From assembly GCF_009649955.1 (NCBI RefSeq), contig NZ_CP045875.1:2151501-2215500 (forward strand): 64,000 nt of DNA. Reading direction: 5' to 3'. The translations under genes and the position numbers were made by a program. The notes below the pieces were generated by a model. The model worked only from the letters and a program-made list of their open reading frames with translations, was not told where the DNA came from and did not search any database. This document shows positions 9,778 through 19,476 of the stretch, piece by piece (the stretch's first letter is position 1; each line of letters starts with the position of its first letter). This DNA is from Heliorestis convoluta. GTDB taxonomy: Bacteria; Bacillota; Desulfitobacteriia; Heliobacteriales; Heliobacteriaceae.

Positions 9778-9820
9778 AAAAAAAGCCTTGCCCGATGAAT
9801 GGTGCTTCACAGGCAAGGCT
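9778..9820 (-). terminator. Intrinsic terminator of the ABC-F gene
   Basis: On the reverse strand AGCCTTGCC pairs with GGCAAGGCT across a roughly 20-nt loop and is followed by a T run. Confidence 0.9.
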
Positions 9821-9839
9821 TCGTTGTTCCTTGGCTTAT

Positions 9840-11518
<1,679 letters not shown>

Positions 11519-11540
11519 CTATTAGACAGCGAGCTCGCGA

Positions 11541-11572
11541 AAAACTCCCCATAAGAAAGGCTGGGGAGTTCT
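11541..11572 (-). terminator. Terminator-like hairpin in the ABC-F leader (possible attenuator)
   Basis: On the reverse strand AACTCCCC pairs with GGGGAGTT over a 12-nt loop, followed by TTTTT. It lies about 90 nt upstream of the ABC-F start codon and downstream of the predicted promoter at 11619-11647, so most transcripts would stop here unless the hairpin is disrupted. Confidence 0.6.
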
Positions 11573-11573
11573 C

Positions 11574-11612
11574 TTAGCGCCTGTGCTTCACATGAAATAG
11601 TTTGACACACAT
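11574..11612 (-). CDS. Possible 12-codon leader peptide ahead of the ABC-F gene
   Basis: A reverse-strand ORF, ATG at 11612 to TAA at 11574-11576, encoding MCVKLFHVKHRR. It begins at or within a few bases of the predicted transcription start, so it would be leaderless, with no ribosome binding site, and it ends just before the terminator-like hairpin. The position is what a translation-sensing attenuator would need, but the coding claim rests on position only. Confidence 0.3.
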   Translation of the reverse strand: MCVKLFHVKHRR

Positions 11613-11618
11613 AAAAAT

Positions 11619-11647
11619 AGTATAAACCATATTGGCTTTCGGTGCAA
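11619..11647 (-). promoter_or_regulatory. Sigma-A type promoter for the ABC-F leader
   Basis: On the reverse strand TTGCAC (11642-11647), a 17-bp spacer and TATACT (11619-11624). The transcript would carry a leader of about 160 nt before the ABC-F start. Confidence 0.65.
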
Positions 11648-11873
11648 ATCATTCAGGATTTTTATCAATCTTTTCAACCACCAAATTGTAAGCTTTTTGC
11701 AGGGGAAAGTACAAAGAAGAAGAATAAAGCATACAAATAGTCCATGAGAAAGAGCCATTAAAGAAAGAGCCCACCAGCAAAGCTTTGCTTATGCCCAGTT
11801 CCATAAAAGATTGGATTGAAATGAGAGAAAATAGAGTAAATAGAATAAAGAGAAAAGTAGGTGAATCTTCTCA

Positions 11874-12806
11874 ATGATCCGTACGAGTGCCCTGCCTTGG
11901 CTTTTAGGAAGTCTCGTGGTTGTACTTTTTATTGTTATTTCAGGCTTTCTTTACATTGGTGTACAAGTGGGCCTGGCCTTGACACAGCCAGAGCGAAAGC
12001 CTATTGAGCATGACCTTGTAGAGTTGTTCAATTACGAAAGTGTAGAATTTCAGAGCCGTGATGAACAGGAAATGCTGCGAGGTTGGCTATTAACATCAGG
12101 AAAAGAAGAAGAATGCAAGCAAACGGTTATCTTCGCCCACGGCTATGGGATGAATCGCCTGCAGATGGATCTACCCGCCCTAGCACTGGCGAGAGATCTT
12201 TTGCAAGCAGGGTACAACGTCTTGCTTTTTGATTTTCGCAATTCTGGAGAATCGACAGGCGATCAAACTTCTGTTGGTCTTTATGAAGTGCAAGACTTAC
12301 TAGGAGCGATTGACTTTGTATTGCAGCGAGATAGAGATCAAGAGGTTGTATTGCATGGTTTCTCCATGGGAGCGGCCACGGCCATTCTTGCAGGTGCTAC
12401 CGATGAGAGGGTTATCGCTGTTATTGCTGACAGCCCTTTTGCAGACTTGACACAGTATATGCGAAAAAATTTGCCTGTCTGGACTGACTTGCCTGCTTTC
12501 CCCTTTAACTGGATCATTATGAAGACCATTCCGGTCGTTACTGGCTTACAACCGGAAAAAGTAAGTCCTGTTGCCGTGGCCGGTCAATATAAAGTGCCTC
12601 TTCTCTTACTTCATGGTGATGCTGATCAGGTGATTCCTTACGAGAATGCTGTTGAAATCGCCAATGCGGTGGGTGTTGAATTGGCTCGCTTGGTCATCTT
12701 TCCTGAGGCCGGCCATGTGGGTGCTTATCAACAAGATCGTGAAACTTATGTACGGGAAGTGGTCACTTTTTTGGATGAAGTGACGTCGTCGTCAGGCTGT
12801 GAATAG
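11874..12806 (+). CDS. Membrane-anchored alpha/beta hydrolase
   Basis: 310 residues. Seen: an N-terminal membrane segment (about residues 8-32), then an alpha/beta-hydrolase fold with the nucleophile serine in LHGFSMGAA (near 163), the acid in HGDADQVIP (near 250) and the catalytic histidine in EAGHVGAY (near 280). This is the YqkD-like S9/esterase group of uncharacterised Firmicute hydrolases; the active site should face the outside. It stands alone and its 3' end abuts the first dispersed structured element. Start ATG at 11874 has a GTAGGTGA ribosome binding site. Confidence 0.85.
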   Translation: MIRTSALPWLLGSLVVVLFIVISGFLYIGVQVGLALTQPERKPIEHDLVELFNYESVEFQSRDEQEMLRGWLLTSGKEEECKQTVIFAHGYGMNRLQMDLPALALARDLLQAGYNVLLFDFRNSGESTGDQTSVGLYEVQDLLGAIDFVLQRDRDQEVVLHGFSMGAATAILAGATDERVIAVIADSPFADLTQYMRKNLPVWTDLPAFPFNWIIMKTIPVVTGLQPEKVSPVAVAGQYKVPLLLLHGDADQVIPYENAVEIANAVGVELARLVIFPEAGHVGAYQQDRETYVREVVTFLDEVTSSSGCE

Positions 12807-12842
12807 TGTCACGTGTCACGGGGATGTTTCGTTTGCCACGCA

Positions 12843-13270
12843 ATTTTCATCTTTGGTTGTGCCCGACCGGGCATGGGGGGAGTACGAAAATAGCTACTCT
12901 GTGGTGGGGTCAGGCGTTATGATTTCCTTCCGAACGGACTCATCCCACGCCATGAGCGGCAGCAAGCTGCCGATGGCTGAGGTCTGAAGTCCTCTCTGCA
13001 GGAATTCATAACGCCTGACCCAGATACATCTTCTTGGTTGTGACTGAGTTTTGGCTTATTGCATTGCAAATACAATAGGCCGTTGCGTATATATAGTAGA
13101 AAGTTGCCCGAAGCAATGTCAACGGGAGTAACAATCAGCAAAAACCTTCTGGGACTGGGCATCACGCTTTCCGCAGCGGGACTTGGGACCTCAGCTGTCG
13201 CCAGCTTGCTGGCGGTAACAGCGTGGGACCAGTCCAGAGCGGAGGAAAGCGTGATGACCTGGCCCCTCTA
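12843..13270 (+). repeat. Structured dispersed element, copy 1 (A then B orientation)
   Basis: Module A (12907-13021) is a long hairpin bounded by GGGTCAGGCGTTATGA and its inverse; its 57-nt core is 12936-12992. Module B (13151-13266) is bounded by GGGACTGGGCATCACGC and a partly complementary arm; core 13179-13235. Between them sits a smaller hairpin around 13055-13079 (TATTGCATTGCAAATACAATA). The left side carries the end consensus: a GCCCGACCGGGC mini-hairpin, CATGGGGGG, AGTACG, AAAATAGCTAC. The usual right end after module B is missing here. Noncoding; it follows the hydrolase gene. Confidence 0.92.
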
Positions 13271-13314
13271 AAAGGTCACGCTATTATCCGTATAAAAAGG
13301 TTATAGAATTATGT

Positions 13315-13348
13315 AAGCAGGAGAAGATCCTGCTTTTTTCTTTTTTTG
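13315..13348 (+). terminator. Intrinsic terminator
   Basis: Stem AAGCAGGA/TCCTGCTT followed by T-rich sequence (TTTTTTCTTTTTTT). It could end transcription coming through the hydrolase and element copy 1. Confidence 0.75.
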
Positions 13349-13440
13349 ACCTCTTCTATCGGATAGTATCAATAAATATCTTAAATAAGAACCACTGGGG
13401 TTATAGAGTGTGATCATCTGGGTACTAGAAAGGGGGCCTT

Positions 13441-15017
13441 ATGACAGAAAAGAAAGTTTGTCCTTTTTGTGGTGCTGAATTTACAGAAAATGACCAATGT
13501 CCCTTTTGCACGCATGGGAATGAGGTAGGTAATGATCAAGCTACAACGGAAAATGCAGGGGAAGATAGAAAGGAGGGCATAGAGGAAGCGACAGAAGCAC
13601 CTACAGAGAAAAAGGCAGCAGAGACAGCAAGTGAAGAGGCAACGGAGGAAGCACCTACAGAGAAAAAGGTAGCAGAGACAGCAAGTGAAGAGGTAACGGA
13701 GGAAGCACCTACAGAGAAAAGGTAGCAGAGACAGCAAGCGAAGTGGTAACGGAGGAAGCGCCTACAGAGAAAAAGGCAGCAGAGACAGTAGGCGAAGAGG
13801 TAACGGAGGAAGCACCTACAGAGAAAAAGGTAAAAGTGACAGCAACTGAAGAGGCAGTAACTGAAGAAGTAACTGAGAATTTGGCTGAAAGTAAAAGAGT
13901 GGAAAAAGCTGAATCAGAAGCGATAGCGTTGCAAGCACCGATTTCTTCATCTAATACGGAAGCGTCTGACACGGAATCGTCAAAAAGCATTTGGGAGAAA
14001 GTTTTTTTAGCGAACAAAGCGCTATTACCTCTCTTTGCTGTAGGCTTTATTATTGTTATTGCTGCGACCATTCTTCTATTTAACTATAACAATGAAAAAA
14101 AGAGAGAAGCTCTATACGTAAGCAATATAGAAAAAATTGCTACGGAGCATCGCTCTATCCAAAGCGCTTTTGCGACGATTTTGCAAGAAAGCCTACGAGA
14201 GCGTTCAAGGGGCATGACAGTTGAAATGCTCAATAGTCGCTTAGAAGGTGAGATGAACAGGATTCAGCAATTACAAGAAAGAACCGAGGCAGTAACGCCT
14301 CCAAAGAACTATCAAAGTTTTCACCAAAACATAAGGGAACTGTTAGAACTACAAAAAATTATTTTTCAAGATATCATAATGGTGCTTCAAAACCCTCTGA
14401 ATCAAGAAACAGATAGAATCATCGATCGACTTTATGGCACGATCATAGAGTCGAAAGAGCTCTCTAGCAATGTACAGCTTCCGTCCAACCAAAGGTTTCA
14501 TACTACTGATTTCGTCAGTATTACAAACCAGCTTGCTCTCTATGTGGAAGAAGAGCGGAAAATATACAAAGAAAAACTAGAAAAACTAGAAAAGAATCAG
14601 GCTTTTTTTGACCGTCTTGATGGGATCCAACAACGCTGGGATAGTGCAAAAACAGATCTAGAGCATGCACTGAACCTTTTCCGCGGTGGTGAAGTTCCTT
14701 GGTATGATTATTACGCTACCATAGAAGAAGCAAAAAGAGTTCGTCAATCCATTCGTGATGAGCTCAATGGTGTGCCAGCACCGGCGGGATTAGAAGAGTT
14801 AAAAACCCAACTAAACCGATTGCTTACTGATGCGGTTTACTATTGTGACCTTATGGAGAGGGCAGGAACTCTTTACCTTTATGGTGATTACGACTATAGC
14901 GAGCTACGTCGGCAAGAAGCGCAAGAATTGAACCAAAAGGTTCAAAAAAACTATGGAAATTACAAAAAGAACTATCAGATTCAAAAAGAAGTTATGACTA
15001 ACTTAAATAATTTGTAA
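13441..15017 (+). pseudogene. Zinc-ribbon membrane protein with 54-bp tandem repeats, frame broken at an A-run
   Basis: Two frames form one 525-residue protein if an A is restored at 13717-13720. Seen: an N-terminal zinc ribbon (CPFCGAEF ... CPFCTHG, residues 6-25); about five copies of an acidic 18-residue repeat, EEAPTEKKVAETASEEVT-like, encoded by 54-bp units from about 13588; one membrane segment (LLPLFAVGFIIVIAATILLF) near the middle; then a coiled-coil-rich extracytoplasmic region to the C terminus. The third repeat unit has AAAA where the others have AAAAA, giving an immediate TAG at 13723. Cytosolic zinc ribbon plus membrane anchor recalls YvbJ/TcaA-like wall-stress proteins, but no such domain was recognised. 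Function unknown. Confidence 0.75.
13588..13860 (+). repeat. Tandem 54-bp coding repeats (about five units)
   Basis: Units start GAAGCACCTACAGAGAAAAA and encode an 18-residue Glu/Thr/Ala/Lys-rich repeat. Units 1, 2 and 4 keep 54 bp; unit 3 is 53 bp; unit 5 diverges at its end. High identity suggests recent expansion by slippage or recombination. Confidence 0.9.
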
Positions 15018-15068
15018 GAGAGTTGCCTGTATATTCAGTGAATAAAAGCAGCGATAGCACTGTTGAAA

Positions 15069-15126
15069 GACAGAACGGCTGAAGGTGAACAAAATGGTTA
15101 CACCTTCAGCCGTTCTGTCTTTTTTT
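15069..15126 (+). terminator. Intrinsic terminator
   Basis: A long perfect stem (AGACAGAACGGCTGAAGGTG and its complement) followed by seven T, closing the zinc-ribbon protein gene. Confidence 0.93.
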
Positions 15127-15130
15127 ATGA

Positions 15131-15182
15131 TTGACAAGACACCAAATTAAGTCATACACTATATATGAATGAATGTTCATAT
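15131..15182 (+). promoter_or_regulatory. Promoter with overlapping ArsR/SmtB-type operator for the Zn/Cd ATPase
   Basis: TTGACA (15131-15136), 18-bp spacer and TACACT (15155-15160). Directly downstream is the inverted repeat ATATGAA-TGAATG-TTCATAT (15163-15182), matching the ArsR/SmtB/CadC operator pattern (known for zinc/cadmium efflux genes). A repressor bound here would block the start site. Confidence 0.75.
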
Positions 15183-15233
15183 GTAGTTCTAAGAAGCTTT
15201 GCAGAAGAGCCCTAAAGGAAGCGAGGGAAAAAT

Positions 15234-17504
15234 GTGGCAACTACAACAACGAAAGCTTCGTCAATCACAACAACAGCATCAACGAAAGCTGCTACATCAA
15301 TGACAGAGCCAGAAATTCTACAAGTTGACGGCATTACTTGTATGGACTGTGCACGTACCTTTGAAAAACATGTGCAAGCATTGCCTGGTGTAGAAAAAGC
15401 AGGTCTTAATGCTGTGACAGGTCGCCTAACCATAGAAGGAAGAGTTGATCTAGAAGCGATTCAAAAGCTTGGGGCCCATGAGAACTATCGAATCTATAAG
15501 CACAGAAGAGCGAGCACCGCCCATGCTTCGACGGAAGGAGCGTCGATAGAAAAGTCAAGAGATTGGAGAAAAATTCGACTGATCCTCTCTGGTTTTTTTC
15601 TTACCCTTGGCTTTGTAACAGAATGGACGGCAGGCCCTGAAGGGCTAGCCATTGGCGCTTTTTTGACAGCCCTTGTATTCGGTGGTTGGGGCAACTTTAT
15701 GAAAGCCTCTCGATCGCTACCCAAGCTTCAATTTAACATGAGCGTTCTGATGACCATTGCTGTCTTAGGGGCCGTGGCCATCGGGCAGTGGGAAGAAGGC
15801 GCTACCGTTGCCTTTTTATTTGCCCTTTCTGAAATGCTTGAAGGCTGGACCATGGATCGATCGCGACGATCGATTCGTCAATTGATGGACTTGTCGCCAA
15901 AAGTCGCCACAGTTCGGCGCGGCTGTTCGCAAAAAGTCGATATAGAGATTCCCGTTGAAGAAATTCGCCTGGGAGATATTATGATGATTGCTCCAGGGCA
16001 AAAAATTGCAATGGATGGGCGGATTATCAAAGGTCAGTCAGCCCTTCAAGAGGCTGCTATTACAGGGGAATCGGTGCCCGTTGAAAAAGGACCTGGTGAT
16101 GAAGTTTTTGCTGGAACTTTAAACAGTCATGGTGCCTTAGAAGTGAAAGTGACCAGACGGGTGCAAGATAGTACCATTGCTAAAATTATTCATCTCGTCG
16201 AAGAAGCGCAAACCAAAAGAGCACCGGCCCAAGCTTTTGTAGAACGTTTCGCCGCTGTTTATACACCCATTGTGATGGCCTTGGCGCTCCTGATTGCAGT
16301 GGTTCCACCACTTTTTTGGGGCCTAGAATGGAGTGCTTGGATCTATCGAGGCCTGGCTTTGCTCGTCGTAGCTTGCCCCTGCGCCCTTGTTGTCTCAACA
16401 CCCGTTGCCATTGTTAGTGCTATTAGCAAAGGCGCCAACCATGGCTTGTTAATCAAAGGAGGCCTTTATCTAGAAGAAGTAGGCGCTCTTAAAGCCATCG
16501 CTTTTGATAAGACAGGAACCTTAACAGGGGGAGAACCTGTTGTCACCGATACAATTGCCTTTGGTTCGCTACAAGAAAAAGAACTACTCCAACTTGCCGC
16601 TTCTGTAGAAAGTCCTTCGGAACATCCTTTAGCCAAAGCGATTATAAGAGCTGCTCATAACAAAGGTCTATCTTTAGAAGAAGTCAACGATTTTAAAGCT
16701 CTACCAGGTCAAGGTGCAGTCGGGACCGTGCGAGGTAGAACCATCTATATTGGCAATCGCAAGCTCTTTGCAGAAAAAGGTCTCTTAAAGGAAAGAGCGA
16801 ACTTATCTTCAGATCGAGCCATTCATCATAATGTAGTGATCGAAGAGATTGTTGAGAAGTTACAAGCAGAAGGTAAAACAGCAATGCTTGTAGGCGATGA
16901 AAAAACTATCTTAGGCATTGTAGCCGTAGCCGATGAAGTAAGATCAAGCAGTGCAGCAACCTTACAAAGGTTGAAAGCTTTAGGAATAAAAAAAATATAT
17001 ATGTTTACCGGTGACAACCCTGCGACAGCCAAAGCCATTGCAGCGCAATCAGGTGTTGAGCACTATCAGGCAGAGCTTTTGCCTCATGAAAAAGTGGAAG
17101 CTTTAGAAAAAGTCATGGCCCAACATGGCAAAGTCGCCATGGTTGGTGACGGAATTAACGATGCACCAGCTCTTGCGCGATCTACTGTAGCCATCGCTAT
17201 GGGCGGTGCCGGCACGGACACGGCTTTAGAAACAGCAGATATTGTTTTGATGAAAGACGATCTAACCAAGCTTCCCTATGCGATTGCATTAAGTCGCAAA
17301 GCCATGACCATTATTCGCCAAAATATCACCTTCTCCATTGCGATTAAAGTCATTGCAGTCTTGGCTGTCTTTCCCGGCTGGCTCACCCTCTGGTTGGCGA
17401 TACTGGCTGATATGGGTGCTACCATCCTCGTGACTCTTAACAGCTTACGTTTGCTTGGATATGGGCCTGATAGCTTTGAAAAGACAGAAACCTCGCATTC
17501 TTAA
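15234..17504 (+). CDS. Heavy-metal P1B-type ATPase, Zn/Cd/Pb exporter (ZntA/CadA-like)
   Basis: 756 residues. Seen: a Thr/Ser-rich N-terminal extension, an HMA domain with CMDC (about residues 36-39), six to eight membrane segments, actuator TGES in AAITGESVPV, the ion-site CPC in VACPCALVVST (near 382), phosphorylation site DKTGTLTGG (near 425), the HP motif SEHPLAK (near 463) and the hinge GDGINDAPAL (near 640). CPC with this P-loop set fits P1B-2 exporters of Zn(II)/Cd(II)/Pb(II). GTG at 15234 is used here; ATG at 15301 (MTEPEIL) is an alternative that removes the low-complexity tail. The ArsR-type operator upstream implies metal induction. Confidence 0.92.
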   Translation: MATTTTKASSITTTASTKAATSMTEPEILQVDGITCMDCARTFEKHVQALPGVEKAGLNAVTGRLTIEGRVDLEAIQKLGAHENYRIYKHRRASTAHASTEGASIEKSRDWRKIRLILSGFFLTLGFVTEWTAGPEGLAIGAFLTALVFGGWGNFMKASRSLPKLQFNMSVLMTIAVLGAVAIGQWEEGATVAFLFALSEMLEGWTMDRSRRSIRQLMDLSPKVATVRRGCSQKVDIEIPVEEIRLGDIMMIAPGQKIAMDGRIIKGQSALQEAAITGESVPVEKGPGDEVFAGTLNSHGALEVKVTRRVQDSTIAKIIHLVEEAQTKRAPAQAFVERFAAVYTPIVMALALLIAVVPPLFWGLEWSAWIYRGLALLVVACPCALVVSTPVAIVSAISKGANHGLLIKGGLYLEEVGALKAIAFDKTGTLTGGEPVVTDTIAFGSLQEKELLQLAASVESPSEHPLAKAIIRAAHNKGLSLEEVNDFKALPGQGAVGTVRGRTIYIGNRKLFAEKGLLKERANLSSDRAIHHNVVIEEIVEKLQAEGKTAMLVGDEKTILGIVAVADEVRSSSAATLQRLKALGIKKIYMFTGDNPATAKAIAAQSGVEHYQAELLPHEKVEALEKVMAQHGKVAMVGDGINDAPALARSTVAIAMGGAGTDTALETADIVLMKDDLTKLPYAIALSRKAMTIIRQNITFSIAIKVIAVLAVFPGWLTLWLAILADMGATILVTLNSLRLLGYGPDSFEKTETSHS

Positions 17505-17520
17505 AATGCGGGGTTTTTTC
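17489..17520 (+). terminator. Intrinsic terminator of the Zn/Cd ATPase gene
   Basis: AACCTCGCATT pairs with AATGCGGGGTT around a short loop, followed by six T; it overlaps the last codons of the ATPase gene. Confidence 0.88.
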
Positions 17521-17524
17521 TGTC

Positions 17525-17592
17525 TTGACAAGGTTATCAAAGCTGTTATAGTAAGAATGTTGATATGAATATTGTTAATATGCGTATCAACA
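17525..17592 (+). promoter_or_regulatory. Promoter and inverted-repeat operator of the padR-RND unit
   Basis: TTGACA (17525-17530), 16-bp spacer, TATAGT (17547-17552). Just downstream lies the inverted repeat TGTTGATA (17558-17565) and TATCAACA (17585-17592), with an AT-rich centre. Its position over the start region fits autoregulation by the PadR-type repressor encoded next. Confidence 0.7.
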
Positions 17593-17616
17593 ATGACAGA
17601 GAAAGTAGGTGAAGGA

Positions 17617-18135
17617 TTGAAAGGACAAGATGTTATACTTGGGCTTTTGATGGAAAAAGCCAGGACTGGCTATGAGATCAAGCAAGAGTTTGAGAGTCTT
17701 TTTCCAGATTTTTTCGTCGCTACTTTCGGTACAATATATCCGACTTTAAACAAAATGGAAAAGGAAAAGTACATAACGAAAGAAGTAATTCACCAAGAAG
17801 GAAAGCCGAGTAAAAACGTCTATGCCATCACGGAAAAAGGGAAAGAAGTTTTTTACGATTATCTAAAGAGCCCCTTAGAGCAAAAGATGATTCGTTTTGA
17901 CTTTTTTATGAGGCTTTATTTTAACCAATACATCACTTCAGAAGAGCTTGTAAAATGGATTGATCAAGAAATTGAACAAACGAAAATAACGCTACAGCGA
18001 CTCGAAGAAACGATTCAAAGGTCTGATCAGTGGAATGAGGGACAGCTTTTCTGTTGGGAATTAGGGATTAAGATCAATCGAATCTTTCTCGAATCATTGA
18101 AGGAAGCTCGGGAAAAGTTCTCCCATTCTTCTTAA
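17617..18135 (+). CDS. PadR-family transcriptional regulator
   Basis: About 173 residues. Seen: the PadR winged helix at the N terminus (GQDVILGLLMEKARTGYEIK ... FGTIYPTLNKMEKEKYI) and a C-terminal helical dimerisation region (Vir_act_alpha_C type). TTG at 17617 has an AGGTGA ribosome binding site and leaves the operator-like repeat outside the coding sequence; ATG 17593 and ATG 17572 are in-frame alternatives. PadR proteins usually repress a neighbouring efflux pump until an effector binds. Here an RND pair follows 102 nt downstream on the same strand, so it is the likely local regulator. Confidence 0.9.
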   Translation: MKGQDVILGLLMEKARTGYEIKQEFESLFPDFFVATFGTIYPTLNKMEKEKYITKEVIHQEGKPSKNVYAITEKGKEVFYDYLKSPLEQKMIRFDFFMRLYFNQYITSEELVKWIDQEIEQTKITLQRLEETIQRSDQWNEGQLFCWELGIKINRIFLESLKEAREKFSHSS

Positions 18136-18237
18136 AGAATCCCTAGGCGCAGTTGTTAATAGCGAAGGAAAGCAAAATAACCATGCCCCAGCAACAAGTT
18201 ACCCCATTATAGTGTAGAAAGATAGGAGTGAGCATTT

Positions 18238-19476
18238 TTGCTTGCTATCAAAAAACTAACCCTTCTAACGCTGGTTGTGCTTATGGCGTTAGGAATAACA
18301 GCATGTGGTAATCAAAATGACAGCGTAGATACTTTGGCCGTTTTGGTGGAAGTACAGCCTGTTGAGAAGACGTTACAACAATCCTATCGAGAGCTTTCAG
18401 CAACTTTAGAGCCTTTAGAAGAAGCCGCTATTGCCTTTGAAGTAGGAGGCCGAATTCTTGATCTGCTTATGAAAGAAGGAGATCGAGTCAACCAGGGCAC
18501 TGTGTTAGCTCGACTCGATAGTTCCGATTACGCTTTAGAACTAGCAGCAGCCACAGCACAACGGAGGCAGCAAGAGGCCAATCTAGAGCAAATCGAGACA
18601 GGTGCCACAAGCTTTGAGCGAGCGCAGTCAGAAGCGATGCTGGAAAAAGCGCGAGCCAACTACGAAAAAAGCAAGGCAGACTTTGAGCGGATGGAAGTGC
18701 TTTACGAAAGCGGTGCTCTCTCTCGCAGCGATTTCGAAATTGGCCAGACTCGTTACATAGCAGCCAAAAATGATTATGAAATCGCTTTACAAAGTCACAA
18801 TAACATACTTACAGGAGCTCGCAGTGAAGTTCGGGATATGAACCGCGCCGTCTTAGATCAAACGATTGCACGCGAAGAAAGAGCTCGCTTAGCTTATGAA
18901 AAAACTCAATTACGAGCGCCTTTTGCAGGCACTGTGATCAGTCGCCTGACATCAGAAGGTCAATTGGTGAGTGCTGGAACACCCATCTATCGCATTGGTA
19001 AAATCGATCAATTAAAAGCAGTTCTCTCTGTACCTGATCGAGAGATTCAGCAATGGCAGGTCGGTGAAACAGTAACGCTCACGTTGTATGGAGAAGAACG
19101 CAAAGGTACAGTGCGCTTTATCTATCCGGCAACCCATGCTTCTGCCGGAACCATTGGCGTAGAAGTCTGGCTTTCCAATCTAGAATTAGACTGGTACGCC
19201 GGTCAAGTCGTAAAAGTTTTTAAAGCACTAGAGACTCGCGAAGCTATCTGGGTGCCTGTTCAAGCCGTCGTTCGTCGCGGTGAAGAACCTTATGTTTTTG
19301 TCTATGAAGAAGGTCGTGCTGTAAAAAGGATTGTTCAGATAGGTAATTTATTCAACGACCACTATGCCATTGAAGGTGGTCTTACAGAAACAGATCAAGT
19401 CATCATTACCCGAGTGGATCAACTATTTGACGGTGATGAGGTGGTTCCTTTAGAACAAGCAGGTGAAGAATCGTGA
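18238..19476 (+). CDS. RND efflux periplasmic-adaptor-type lipoprotein (membrane fusion protein)
   Basis: 412 residues. Seen: a lipoprotein signal with lipobox ITAC (cysteine about residue 23); barrel-sandwich halves around a long coiled coil (about residues 95-210); the lipoyl half RAPFAGTVISRL; a beta-barrel region; and the C-terminal membrane-proximal part. This is the HlyD/AcrA type. TTG at 18238 is preceded by TAGGAGTG at proper spacing. It overlaps the pump gene by 4 nt, so the two are co-translated. In a monoderm cell the adaptor would be anchored to the outer face of the membrane. Confidence 0.92.
   Translation: MLAIKKLTLLTLVVLMALGITACGNQNDSVDTLAVLVEVQPVEKTLQQSYRELSATLEPLEEAAIAFEVGGRILDLLMKEGDRVNQGTVLARLDSSDYALELAAATAQRRQQEANLEQIETGATSFERAQSEAMLEKARANYEKSKADFERMEVLYESGALSRSDFEIGQTRYIAAKNDYEIALQSHNNILTGARSEVRDMNRAVLDQTIAREERARLAYEKTQLRAPFAGTVISRLTSEGQLVSAGTPIYRIGKIDQLKAVLSVPDREIQQWQVGETVTLTLYGEERKGTVRFIYPATHASAGTIGVEVWLSNLELDWYAGQVVKVFKALETREAIWVPVQAVVRRGEEPYVFVYEEGRAVKRIVQIGNLFNDHYAIEGGLTETDQVIITRVDQLFDGDEVVPLEQAGEES

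Noticed and set aside
13717-13725. Programmed ribosomal frameshift at AAAAGG-TAG in the repeat protein
   Set aside because: There is no good slippery heptamer and the A4 tract is too short for polymerase slippage; the neighbouring repeat units simply have one more A.
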